Shown in pieces: positions 33,624 to 42,263 of a stretch of DNA of 64,000 nt. Position 1 is the stretch's first letter; the number at the start of each line of letters is the position of its first letter. The translations under genes were made by a program, and so were the position numbers. Origin of the DNA: a bacterium (GTDB lineage: Bacteria > Armatimonadota > UBA5829); contig JAJFVF010000022.1 of NCBI GenBank assembly GCA_021371935.1, positions 156,419 through 220,418 of the forward strand, read 5' to 3'. Below the pieces are notes generated by a model. The model saw only the letters and a list, made by a program, of their open reading frames with translations, was not told where the DNA came from and made no database searches.

Positions 33624-33881
33624 GTTCTCTCTCCCTGAGTCACACCTGTGGCGACAATGATATAAACTTATTGGTCAGGCATAAAGATTCGTGTCTATCT
33701 TATGTTTCCATTAATGATGTGTGAAGCCTGCTCGTTTTTGTGACCACTTTTAGGTTAGCCGCCAAAGACGGCTCTGTCAAGGCCATTTTGACGCCCATAG
33801 GCAGATCGTGTGAGTGTTGGAACAAAAACAAACACTGAATGCAGGCTTTTGAACATATAGTCGCAAGTCATTACGCTACCA

Positions 33882-33922
33882 GAGCCAGCTAATTTGAAAA
33901 CTAAGGCAGAGCTGTTGTATAG
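33882..33922 (+). repeat. Third copy of the tRNA-flank element
   Basis: Matches 27294-27334 at 33 of 41 positions without gaps, starting GAGCCAG and containing AATTTGAA and AAGGCAGAGC. The second half of the terminator hairpin is missing here. It lies in the 366-base gap between the divergent beta-helix and phospholipase-like genes, which otherwise holds only a probable promoter. Confidence 0.5.
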
Positions 33923-33944
33923 TTCCGGAAAATAACCCAAAGCA

Positions 33945-33972
33945 TGCACGCAATCCGAGTATGCATTATAAT
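33945..33972 (+). promoter_or_regulatory. Probable promoter of the phospholipase-like gene
   Basis: A consensus TATAAT (33967-33972) with a weak -35 (TGCACG) about 17 bases upstream. Transcription would start close to 33980, only ten bases before the first ATG, which slightly favours the second ATG at 34008. Confidence 0.4.
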
Positions 33973-33989
33973 AAAGCTATAGGCTGTAG

Positions 33990-35576
33990 ATGGATTGGTG
34001 GGAGAGTATGAACAGCACAAGTATCTCAAGGTGTCGCTATAATAACGTCGGGACGATGTTCGGCATTGCTTTTTTGATTTTACCGGCATTGTCATTTACC
34101 ACACCCGCATACTCCGCCGGCGGAGTTGGGCATTACTACATAGCCCGAGCCGCAGTTGAGCAAATAATGCAATCTTCAAGCTTGCCGCAGCAGTTCAAAG
34201 AGGCATTAAAAGACCCCTCTTGCCGAAACTCTTTCTGTAATGGCGCAATAGCCCCGGACTTGGCGTGTATTGTCGATCAAGCTCACCATGGCAGAACCAC
34301 CAAAATATTCACAAAACTGCTCGATAATGCCGAGACGGCTCTGCAACAGGCGCAATCGCTTCCCGATGGCAACCCGTCCAAGCCGGGCAAGGTTAAAGAA
34401 GCCATGAAGGGCGTTTGCTTTTCCATCGGATGGTTGAGCCACTGCGCCACAGATATCGCTATCCATCCGAAAGTAAATGCACGATGCGGGGATGCATATG
34501 AGTTTTGCAACACCGGGAAAAAGGGTGTACATACCGCAGATGAGATTCAGTTCAGCCGATATCTTGCAGACACATACAAGAAGCCGGACTGGAAGATAGC
34601 ATTCGACATACCATATCAGCTAGTGTCAAAATCATCGAATGTCACTGAGCAAAAACTGCAGTCCAGTGTGAAGGTCATGCGAATGAAACTCATCGCAGAA
34701 CTCGCCGCTATGCAAAAAGTGACTCTGCCAAAATCCGATCTCCAAAAGCAGTGGCAGGCATTGGCCGGAAAGTCGATACAGGACACAGTGAGATTCGCAT
34801 CCAGCCCGGGACTCTTCCAAGACTATGATCTGGACTACGGCCCGATTGTCACTGATGACTTTCGTGAACTTCGCAAAGAATGTATAGAAATAAACGATGG
34901 TAAGGTCCCTGAGCAGTGGGGACGTGAGAATTTGAATTGGTGGGGCATTGTAAAGTCAATGAACCCCAGCGCGCGGCATCAGAAGCTTATCGAGCTAATT
35001 AAGGGACAACAGCCAGTAGACACTCGCCAGATAATCATCACACCGGGAGGTTCGATATCGGCGGATTATTATGTAAACGGCATTAAGCTGGTTCCGTATC
35101 AAGGTAACGTGATGAAAATGCCCGCAGATGGTGTTTTGAAGGTGCAGGTAAGTGCGAATACCGGCAAGAAATGGCGTTGCGACAAGAAGTCGGAATACAC
35201 AGGAAGCAGCGTGCAGATTCTGAAGCAAGACCCGTATGCTCTTCATTACAGATCCACATTCAGAAACAAGCCCTACGAATATGACCTCTCGCTAATAAGC
35301 GAAAAATACACCTGGAAGCCGTCTTATACTTGGAACACACGCTATGGTGCAGGCACAGGCAAGTCATATTCATCAGGAATACATCCGAAGGTCAAAGACG
35401 ACTGCTTTGAATGGAAGCTGCCTAAAATAGACAAAATCCAAGGCGGAAAGGAATATCTAAATCTATTTGTCACCGCCGATCTGGATTGGAACTATTACAC
35501 AAGTGAAGAGGGACCAAAAACTGTGTCGGAGCAAAATATCGCACTGGGTCTAAAGGTAGAGATTGCTGCGGAATAA
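33990..35576 (+). CDS. Secreted zinc-dependent phospholipase C-like protein
   Basis: Up to 528 aa. After a signal segment (FGIAFLILPALSFTTPAYSA) the mature part starts GGVGHYYIARAAVEQI and continues with NGAIAPDLACIVDQAHH and SIGWLSHCATDIAIHPKVN. This is the His/Asp pattern of the zinc-dependent phospholipase C / S1-P1 fold, where several His and Asp residues bind zinc ions. The C-terminal half (from about 330) is beta-rich with many aromatics and resembles a binding domain of no known family. Likely secreted; the substrate (phospholipid or other phosphoester) is not proven. The ATG at 34008 is an alternative start with GGGAG close upstream. Confidence 0.8.
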   Translation: MDWWESMNSTSISRCRYNNVGTMFGIAFLILPALSFTTPAYSAGGVGHYYIARAAVEQIMQSSSLPQQFKEALKDPSCRNSFCNGAIAPDLACIVDQAHHGRTTKIFTKLLDNAETALQQAQSLPDGNPSKPGKVKEAMKGVCFSIGWLSHCATDIAIHPKVNARCGDAYEFCNTGKKGVHTADEIQFSRYLADTYKKPDWKIAFDIPYQLVSKSSNVTEQKLQSSVKVMRMKLIAELAAMQKVTLPKSDLQKQWQALAGKSIQDTVRFASSPGLFQDYDLDYGPIVTDDFRELRKECIEINDGKVPEQWGRENLNWWGIVKSMNPSARHQKLIELIKGQQPVDTRQIIITPGGSISADYYVNGIKLVPYQGNVMKMPADGVLKVQVSANTGKKWRCDKKSEYTGSSVQILKQDPYALHYRSTFRNKPYEYDLSLISEKYTWKPSYTWNTRYGAGTGKSYSSGIHPKVKDDCFEWKLPKIDKIQGGKEYLNLFVTADLDWNYYTSEEGPKTVSEQNIALGLKVEIAAE

Positions 35577-35792
35577 GCACAATCAAGGAAACCTGTTTTA
35601 TATCTGAAGCAGTTTCCGCGTCAATGGTAAACATAAGGGAGAGGCGTAGACAAACAACAGGGTAGATACCTTGAATGGCAAAAGTGAACAACAAATAGAT
35701 TTAATCAGTGGTATGATAAGGCTCTTTAGCGGTTTGGTATCACTCAATCATGCTGAGGTAGAAGAGCGATTGCACTGCAATAACTAAACGTT

Positions 35793-35821
35793 TTTTGCAG
35801 TCTACAACTCTATGCTATAAT
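35793..35821 (+). promoter_or_regulatory. Candidate promoter of the WbsX-type gene
   Basis: TATAAT at 35816-35821 is a perfect -10; the -35 is weak (TTTTGC at 17 bases, or TTGCAG at 15 bases). It lies 42 bases before the ATG at 35864. Confidence 0.45.
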
Positions 35822-35863
35822 AGAAATGATTCTATTAGTGAAGGCGTATTTGGTATACATCAT

Positions 35864-36985
35864 ATGGCGAGTCAGCAACGCAAAGTTCGAATAATCGCGC
35901 ACTATCTTCCGCAGTACCACCCTATCCCCGAAAATGACGAATGGTGGGAAAAAGGGTTTACAGAATGGACACATGTCACCAGAGCCAAGCCGCTCTTCAG
36001 AGGACATAAACAACCTAAATTTCCTGCTGATCTGGGCTATTACGATCTGAGATTGCCGGAGTCACGTATTGCTCAAGCAGAATTGGCACGTCAGTACGGT
36101 ATCGAAGGATTCTGCTATTGGCATTACTGGTTTGCCGGACGTCGCATACTGGAAACGCCTTTTAGTGAGGTGCTTGAATCGGGTGTACCAGACTTTCCTT
36201 TTTGCTTGGCATGGGCAAATCATTCATGGAGCGCCGCATGGGTTGGTTTACCCGACAAGGTCTTCCTTGAGCAGACCTACCCAGGCCCAAAAGATTATGA
36301 AGCACATTTCTATGCCCTTTTACCTGCATTCAATGATCACAGATACATAACTGTGGATGGCAAGCCACTGTTCATAGTGTTTAGACCCACACACCTGCCG
36401 GAGCCGAGGCAATTTGCCGATCAGTGGCATTGTCTTGCTGAAAAGTCAGGGCTTAAGGGTATCTTTATTATGGGCATCTGCTGCAGCCCATGGGATATGA
36501 GTTCTTGGACGCCAGGTGATTATGGATTTGATGGCTGCCTGACAACCACCGGCTTGTCTCCGACCGGCAGTTCATTATTGCATAACAACGAAGAGATTAC
36601 TCTGGACAAGCTCAAAATCGCAATTCGTTCTTTTTTCAAGAGGCCTGTAATACACGACTACACCAAATGTGTTAGTAATGCTTTCAGTCCCTCTCCTCTG
36701 CCGGATTATTGTTTTCCTGCCGTGTTAAGCAATTGGGACAATACCCCACGCCACGGCTTCAGTCGTGGACTTGTTTATAGGGGGTGTACTCCCGAGGCGT
36801 TTCGCAAACACTTGAGAGATGGAATTGACAAGGTAATTGAGCGACCGATTGACCATCGCCTCGTATTCATCCGATCTTGGAACGAATGGGCAGAAGGCAA
36901 CTATCTGGAACCTGATCATGAATACGGGCGAGCATTCCTAACAGTTGTTAGCGATGAAGTCAACTCCTGTGCCGAAAGTGAATGA
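35864..36985 (+). CDS. WbsX-type glycosyltransferase / GH99-like domain protein
   Basis: A 373-aa protein of the WbsX family found in O-antigen and capsule loci. Characteristic segments are AHYLPQYHPIPENDEWW, GFTEWTHVTRAKPLFRGHKQ, GIEGFCYWHYWFAGRR, FCLAWANHSWSAAW and FIRSWNEWAEGNYLEPD, the last with acidic residues as in GH99-like barrels. The family is annotated as glycosyltransferase or as GH99-like hydrolase; which is true here is open. The frame is open to 35795, but the ATG at 35864 matches the usual start. First gene of the polysaccharide region; it converges with the acetyltransferase gene, overlapping by 26 bases. Confidence 0.85.
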   Translation: MASQQRKVRIIAHYLPQYHPIPENDEWWEKGFTEWTHVTRAKPLFRGHKQPKFPADLGYYDLRLPESRIAQAELARQYGIEGFCYWHYWFAGRRILETPFSEVLESGVPDFPFCLAWANHSWSAAWVGLPDKVFLEQTYPGPKDYEAHFYALLPAFNDHRYITVDGKPLFIVFRPTHLPEPRQFADQWHCLAEKSGLKGIFIMGICCSPWDMSSWTPGDYGFDGCLTTTGLSPTGSSLLHNNEEITLDKLKIAIRSFFKRPVIHDYTKCVSNAFSPSPLPDYCFPAVLSNWDNTPRHGFSRGLVYRGCTPEAFRKHLRDGIDKVIERPIDHRLVFIRSWNEWAEGNYLEPDHEYGRAFLTVVSDEVNSCAESE

Positions 36986-37547
36986 AATCTTTTGATCCAT
37001 TGTTGCTAATGACTCGCGCCGGCACTCCTACGGCAACTCCATTATCGGGAACATCCTTTGTGACAACAGCATTTGCTCCTATTACGACATCATTACCTAT
37101 GTTTGCTTTGCCGATTAACTTGGCACCGGCGGCAATATATACCCTGTCTCCAATTGTGGGACATCCGCGCTTGTCACCTCTGCCGGCATAACCCAACGTA
37201 ACGCCTTGGCTAATATTGCAATATTCACCCATTATTACCCCACCAGCTATGAATATACATGAAAAATGTCCGATATACAGACCTTTCCCAATCTTTGCGC
37301 TTTCGTGAATATCGATGCCTGTCGCCACTTGTACAGCCTTATGCCAGACAGAGCCAACTAATCGAAGCAATTGATATATTAGTGGTATTCTGGCTTTATT
37401 CTCAACCCACCTGATGTAGCGATACTGAGCAAGCGCCCACAGACCCTGGTCCATGACAAGATGATAAAGCCATGATCTTCCGTCCATAAACGCGTAGCGA
37501 TCTATATCTTCCTTAAAGTTATCGAACATAGCTGCCATTTCCACCAA
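36960..37547 (-). CDS. Serine O-acetyltransferase-like hexapeptide acetyltransferase
   Basis: A 195-aa left-handed beta-helix acetyltransferase. The N-terminal helices are CysE-like (DIDRYAFMDGRSWLYHLV). The hexapeptide coil holds GIDIHESAKIGKGLYIGH with a catalytic His, GVTLGYAGRGDKRGCPTIGD and VVTKDVPDNGVAVGVPARVI. It uses acetyl-CoA. Being last in a minus-strand run of polysaccharide genes, it more likely O-acetylates a sugar than serine. The start lies two bases after the methyltransferase stop. The 3' end overlaps the convergent WbsX gene. Confidence 0.88.
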   Translation of the reverse strand: MVEMAAMFDNFKEDIDRYAFMDGRSWLYHLVMDQGLWALAQYRYIRWVENKARIPLIYQLLRLVGSVWHKAVQVATGIDIHESAKIGKGLYIGHFSCIFIAGGVIMGEYCNISQGVTLGYAGRGDKRGCPTIGDRVYIAAGAKLIGKANIGNDVVIGANAVVTKDVPDNGVAVGVPARVISNNGSKDFIHFRHRS

Positions 37548-37549
37548 AA

Positions 37550-38515
37550 CTATTGGCTGAAACCACCCCGATAGAGCCTGAGCAAATCTCTGTCAGTCAA
37601 TACTTCGTGTGACTTTCTTCCCATAAAATAAAAACCTGATGCGGCATCCAGGGCTGAGTCTTTGTGCATCAAGTAAGGATCAAAATATTTCCATATCATC
37701 GCTGTGTAAGAAGCGGCTATCTGCAAAGCCTTACGCATTAGCCTGTTGCTGCTGAAGCTCCACAGGAAATACTTCCAAGCACCTGCGAGTGAGACACCAG
37801 GACCGCAAGCCACACCACTATCGATCTCAGAAAAAGCACGAAACAGTCTTCTGTGACCAAGATACGTAAATCGTGTAAAATCATAGCAGCTGCCGTGGAC
37901 CGGTTGCATAAATGGAGTCTCAGCATATACTAACCCGTCAGACTTCATCACCCGATGAATTTCTTCCACACAGCGATATGGATCCAGAACATGTTCCAAA
38001 ACAGCCTGTGCTATCACGCCATCAAAAGTATTGTCGACAAACGGAATGTCGTGTGCGTCGCAGATCAACTTTGTTCTGGGACCAAACGAGATATCCGAAT
38101 CAATCAATTCAATTTGCCTATAGCCCAGTAGATGTTCCATACCTTCACCCAGAATACTTCCCCCAATCACCAACACTCTTGGGGCGGAACACTGCTTAAC
38201 AAGGGTTTGAGCAAACCTCTCATAGTTGCGGCTTGCACTTACGTTTTTGCCCGAAGTAGGAGTTATCTTTTCAATTAGTTCGGCTATCCTGGAACGTCTC
38301 CTAAAGAATGTGGATTTGTGATCTACAAAATCCGACATGGAAAACACACTGTCGTCTTCATTGATCAAAACAGGTATGCCATCAACAACTGGGTAAACCC
38401 TACTGCATTCGCTTGAAGCACACTTAAGAGAATCCAAGTCAGACACAAGCACTGATCGACATTTGGGACAACGTAAAGAATTGACAACATCATCCGAAAG
38501 GCAAATTCGCTGCAT
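37550..38515 (-). CDS. SAM-dependent methyltransferase with N-terminal zinc ribbon
   Basis: A 321-aa class I methyltransferase. The N-terminus is a Trm112-like zinc ribbon (LRCPKCRSVL, CASSECSRVYPVVDGIPVLI). The methyltransferase domain shows motif I as RVLVIGGSILGEGM, then FVDNTFDGVIAQAVLEHV and HRVMKSDGLVYAETPF. This is a Methyltransf_11-type enzyme as found in polysaccharide loci. Adjacent to the PaaK-like gene (two-base gap) and the acetyltransferase gene. Likely methylates a sugar or lipid-linked sugar; the acceptor is unknown. Confidence 0.88.
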   Translation of the reverse strand: MQRICLSDDVVNSLRCPKCRSVLVSDLDSLKCASSECSRVYPVVDGIPVLINEDDSVFSMSDFVDHKSTFFRRRSRIAELIEKITPTSGKNVSASRNYERFAQTLVKQCSAPRVLVIGGSILGEGMEHLLGYRQIELIDSDISFGPRTKLICDAHDIPFVDNTFDGVIAQAVLEHVLDPYRCVEEIHRVMKSDGLVYAETPFMQPVHGSCYDFTRFTYLGHRRLFRAFSEIDSGVACGPGVSLAGAWKYFLWSFSSNRLMRKALQIAASYTAMIWKYFDPYLMHKDSALDAASGFYFMGRKSHEVLTDRDLLRLYRGGFSQ

Positions 38516-38517
38516 AG

Positions 38518-39900
38518 TTATATTCCCTCAGGCTGGCTGGAGCATTTAGATACAAACAGACGTCTTTTACCGCCTGCGGTTAATGGTATTTTATCCACAA
38601 TTACAATGTTGACGGTTACATCATCTCCCAGATAGTCATGTGCTTGATGCAGTATCTTGTCCCGCACAGACTCAAAGTCTATTCCCGGCACAATATTTAT
38701 ATTGAACAGATCAATTTTCTCTTGAACGATCTGAAATGCCTTTACTTCTACAGGCATAGCCAGGAACATTCCAGTAAATACCAACATTAACACAGGCTTT
38801 CCAGACGGAGTCACCGCAAAATCAGTCACTCTACCGGATATCTCATCAAGCAATGGCAGACCGCGTCCACAGGAACACAACGAACTTGAAAGGACACCTA
38901 CATCTTGAATGTTGTAGCGTATGAACGGCATTGAATACTGGTTGAGGTCAGTAATCACCAGTTCTCCTCTCACTCCGGGGGTACAAGGATTGCCTTGTGC
39001 ATCAACAACCTCAACGATCACATTCTCTGCATTAATGTGATAGCTTTTTCCATGGTCGCACTGACAGGCAATTTCCATTGATTCTCCACCATAGTGGTCG
39101 TGCACCCTGCAGCCATATACTGATTCCATCACCTCGCGTTGGAAATCGTATAGTTTCTCTCCCGTAGTAAACACGCTTTGAAATTGAAGCTTTTGCTCGG
39201 TGTCGTGAAGTACTTGAGCAAGATAGTGGAGCGCTGAACAATGACCTCGTAGCATCTTGGGTTTAAAATCCAGAATTTGCCGAGCGTATTTTTCTGCATT
39301 GCCCTCAAAAAGTTCGAACGAGTCGATCGCCAGCATTCCTGAAAACGCTTCCTCCAAACGGTGCAGCCAGCCATTTCTAAATGCACGATGAGGAGTTCGT
39401 GTAATGTTGACATATTTATCACCCAGTTCGTATCCGCCCCATCCCCAAAACCTTGCTATGCTTGCCCATTTCCATGCCTTTTCGCTGTCAGACATCAAAA
39501 ACTGAAACGGTTCGCCGGTCGATCCGCTGCTGGCCATAACATTCAGCTCATTTGCGTCATATTCAGAGGAAATGGTTTTTGCGGGGTAGTTCGTCTTGAG
39601 CAGAGCCTTGTTTATAATTGGCACTTTTGGCAGATCTTGTGCACATTTTATGTCACTCGGAGTCAGACTTACAGAGTCAAAAATTTCCCTGTAGAATTCC
39701 ACTGTTTCATAAGCATGCTTAACCAGCCGCCTCAGTTTATCATTTTGCAATTCGGTCAACTGAGCCGGCGTCCACCATTGTGATTTATTTAGTTCACTCA
39801 GATAACTTGACACCGGCCAGCCTTTTATCCGCTCAGCGACAGGCAGTCCTATTTTTTTGACAACAAAATCTCTGGTTCCCATAAATTGCGTGCCAATCAT
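38518..39900 (-). CDS. PaaK-like adenylate-forming enzyme (CapK type)
   Basis: A 460-aa member of the phenylacetate-CoA ligase-like family. The P-loop-like ASSGSTGEPFQF, GWGGYELGD, MLRGHCSALHYLAQVL, the DHYGGESMEIACQCDHG stretch with its Cys/His metal site, and GELVITDLNQYSMPFIRYNIQDVG are visible, ending in a small C-terminal domain. In exopolysaccharide loci such CapK-like proteins are common, though their reaction is not settled; activation of an acyl group for sugar decoration is one proposal. It overlaps the upstream glycosyltransferase by four bases and is two bases from the methyltransferase gene. Confidence 0.88.
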   Translation of the reverse strand: MIGTQFMGTRDFVVKKIGLPVAERIKGWPVSSYLSELNKSQWWTPAQLTELQNDKLRRLVKHAYETVEFYREIFDSVSLTPSDIKCAQDLPKVPIINKALLKTNYPAKTISSEYDANELNVMASSGSTGEPFQFLMSDSEKAWKWASIARFWGWGGYELGDKYVNITRTPHRAFRNGWLHRLEEAFSGMLAIDSFELFEGNAEKYARQILDFKPKMLRGHCSALHYLAQVLHDTEQKLQFQSVFTTGEKLYDFQREVMESVYGCRVHDHYGGESMEIACQCDHGKSYHINAENVIVEVVDAQGNPCTPGVRGELVITDLNQYSMPFIRYNIQDVGVLSSSLCSCGRGLPLLDEISGRVTDFAVTPSGKPVLMLVFTGMFLAMPVEVKAFQIVQEKIDLFNINIVPGIDFESVRDKILHQAHDYLGDDVTVNIVIVDKIPLTAGGKRRLFVSKCSSQPEGI

Positions 39901-40994
39901 TTGATACCGTATAATATTGCAAGATCACGTGCACATCTGGGCCAATCATATTTTTCTGCGTTCTTCCTGGCTGCCTTTCCCAAACTCCGGGCACGTTCAG
40001 CATCTCTTACTAGAGAAATCACTTCTTCGGCAAGAGCCTCATAGTCACCAACTGGAACAACAAGCCCATTGATGCCGTTTTCTATCATATCTGGTATGCC
40101 GCCGGGGTCAGTTGTGATTATGGGCAGCCCCGATGCCGATGCTTCGAGCAGGCACGTGGGAAAACCGTCACTTTTGGACGAGTTTAGAAATATAGATGCC
40201 TTGTCGAATTCGGCGGGCACTTGCTCATTTGGCAGCCTGCCAGTAAATCGTACACCTTGCAGGTTGTTTTCAGCTATGTACTGATCAAGCTGCGGCTTTA
40301 GTTGGCCGTCGCCGATAAAGGTAATCGTTGCTTCTGGAATCTCTTTCTTTACAATGGCAAAGGCTTTAAGTGCGGTAAGCGGGTCGCACATATCGATAAA
40401 ATGGCGGATCCATACTATGTCCGATTTCGCATCAGTCCGTTCACGGTAGTGAAATCTATTCAGGTTCACCAGATTCCAAAGCACTTCTGAGGAGACGTTG
40501 TATTTGGCAAAGGTTTCTTTCAACAGTGGCGAAACAACCACCAGGACATCCGCCATTTTCAAAAACGGAATAACAATGGTCCCCAGCCTGCGTATCCATA
40601 TATGCCCCCTGGCTCCATGAAAACTAATGACCAGTCGCTTTTTAACAAACCACTTGTTCAGCGGAGCACAGGCTATAACTGGTAGGAACCCCCACCACGA
40701 ACAGGCTTGAATGTGAACTACATCACAACTCGGCGCCACTTTTAGGAAACGTAAGGCAGTGACAATGAATTGAAGCAACATACGCAGCGGCAGTAAATAA
40801 CTAGAGCTGAGACTGTGCAAAATGGTGTCGACCTTTACAACTTCGGCGCCTTCCTTGAATAGTCCATCTACCATGAGATGTGTTTGTATGGTAACTCCGC
40901 CGCGTCGAGGTAAATATGGCGCAACCATGCATATCCTCAGCCCCTGAAAAAGCGAATGCCTTTCGGCATTTTCTGTCTGACAAGGTTCACTCAC
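39897..40994 (-). CDS. Glycosyltransferase family 4 protein
   Basis: A 365-aa GT-B retaining glycosyltransferase. The N-terminal domain shows MVAPYLPRRGGVTIQTHLMV; the C-terminal nucleotide-sugar domain shows FIGDGQLKPQL, VRFTGRLPNEQVPAEF and the Glu motif EASASGLPIITTDPGGIPDMI. It acts at the cytoplasmic face of the inner membrane. Start lies 18 bases after the deacetylase-like gene stop, and its 3' end overlaps the PaaK-like gene by four bases. Donor and acceptor cannot be deduced. Confidence 0.92.
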   Translation of the reverse strand: MSEPCQTENAERHSLFQGLRICMVAPYLPRRGGVTIQTHLMVDGLFKEGAEVVKVDTILHSLSSSYLLPLRMLLQFIVTALRFLKVAPSCDVVHIQACSWWGFLPVIACAPLNKWFVKKRLVISFHGARGHIWIRRLGTIVIPFLKMADVLVVVSPLLKETFAKYNVSSEVLWNLVNLNRFHYRERTDAKSDIVWIRHFIDMCDPLTALKAFAIVKKEIPEATITFIGDGQLKPQLDQYIAENNLQGVRFTGRLPNEQVPAEFDKASIFLNSSKSDGFPTCLLEASASGLPIITTDPGGIPDMIENGINGLVVPVGDYEALAEEVISLVRDAERARSLGKAARKNAEKYDWPRCARDLAILYGIK

Positions 40995-41012
40995 TTCAGA
41001 TTCTCCATCAGA

Positions 41013-42263
41013 TCAACTGTTGCTCCACAATCTCAAGGCTCCATCCCTAAGAGTCGCGAAACCCACAGCTGCATTTTCGCACCCAGGCCCGGTCACTTCC
41101 CAATTGCCGTTTACAATCTCAAGGCGAAAACCCTGCCTGAGTTTCCACCAATCGGCCAAACGGCCGGGCAAAGTGTGCCATGAGCGCCGGTTACCTATCA
41201 GTTCGTCTCTTATGTGTCCAAGCAGATCCTGATAGACGCTCATAGCCCGTTTGTCTCTGATATAGTCAGGATGTACGTTAAAGCTCATCAGCCCGTTTCG
41301 ATCTGATATGATTCCGCACTGTACATTCCATATTTTTGTAGAATAATCGTTCAGTACGCACAGAAGCGAATAATCCTGAATGGTGGTCAGTGGAATTTCC
41401 AATACACCATCAATATAGTAAGGAAATACGCTGCAGCACCCACCCTTTTGAGGATCGAGGTGTGCCACATTGGGTACCGACATATCGTAAGAGAATTTAA
41501 GTGATGAATACCATTCCTGTCTACGATAAAGCACCCCCGATCTAAAACCTCGCGCACCGAAGTCCTTGCCGTATTTATTGATTTGCTCAATTCTGCTGAG
41601 AAAAGTGGCCTCATCTTCAAAAAGATGACCGTCATGGTTGAGATCATGTACATTGATCTCAAAACTTCGATCCCTGAACAACTCAAGCTCATTTGCTGAA
41701 ATATGATACCGCCGCTCAGGTATCAATTGAAAAGACGACTTTATGCCAAAACTGTCATCTATATCCATCAACTCTCCGCAAAAGCTGAGACCATGCTGAG
41801 ATTCTACATCATGGGTCATTATGACGCAACTATCAAAACCCTTGGGCCAGAACCAGACAAATGGAATACACTCTGTCTTATCATTCTTGATAATCGATGC
41901 AAGAAACAGCCGCATGAGGTCATCAATTGTAGTATCCACGGGCCAATGTGGGAATGGAATGGCATCCCAACCTCTCAGAGCCGCCCGCTGCAGGTATCGA
42001 CGAAAACCCACACCCATAAATGGCCTGAGAAGATAGTAAATCGATCTTGTCCATTTACTCAGTTTGCCTGAGTGGCCTCTTTCAACGTATTTTTCGTTGA
42101 GCAGAACATCTATTAACTGCTGCAGATCACAATGCAAATCGTTTGCCAGTTTAGAAAAGGTTTCTACGACTTCAGATGGAACATCATGTTGGTTTTTTAC
42201 AATATCATCGGGTAACAGGTAATAGTCCTGCATATAATTAAGCATATCCATTGCCACATTCAT
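41013..42263 (-). CDS. Polysaccharide deacetylase-like (NodB-fold) protein
   Basis: A 416-aa protein. The region around residues 155-330 carries CVIMTHDVESQHG with the paired Asp-x-Glu of the NodB motif 1, FEINVHDLNHDGHLF with the metal His residues, ARGFRSGVLYRRQEWY (motif 3 with Arg), and FNVHPDYI with a terminal His. This is the metal-dependent carbohydrate esterase family 4 layout, in the variant typical of exosortase-linked polysaccharide loci. It probably removes N-acetyl groups from the polymer or a precursor. No signal peptide is visible, so it may act in the cytoplasm. It overlaps the upstream glycosyltransferase by four bases. Confidence 0.8.
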   Translation of the reverse strand: MNVAMDMLNYMQDYYLLPDDIVKNQHDVPSEVVETFSKLANDLHCDLQQLIDVLLNEKYVERGHSGKLSKWTRSIYYLLRPFMGVGFRRYLQRAALRGWDAIPFPHWPVDTTIDDLMRLFLASIIKNDKTECIPFVWFWPKGFDSCVIMTHDVESQHGLSFCGELMDIDDSFGIKSSFQLIPERRYHISANELELFRDRSFEINVHDLNHDGHLFEDEATFLSRIEQINKYGKDFGARGFRSGVLYRRQEWYSSLKFSYDMSVPNVAHLDPQKGGCCSVFPYYIDGVLEIPLTTIQDYSLLCVLNDYSTKIWNVQCGIISDRNGLMSFNVHPDYIRDKRAMSVYQDLLGHIRDELIGNRRSWHTLPGRLADWWKLRQGFRLEIVNGNWEVTGPGCENAAVGFATLRDGALRLWSNS

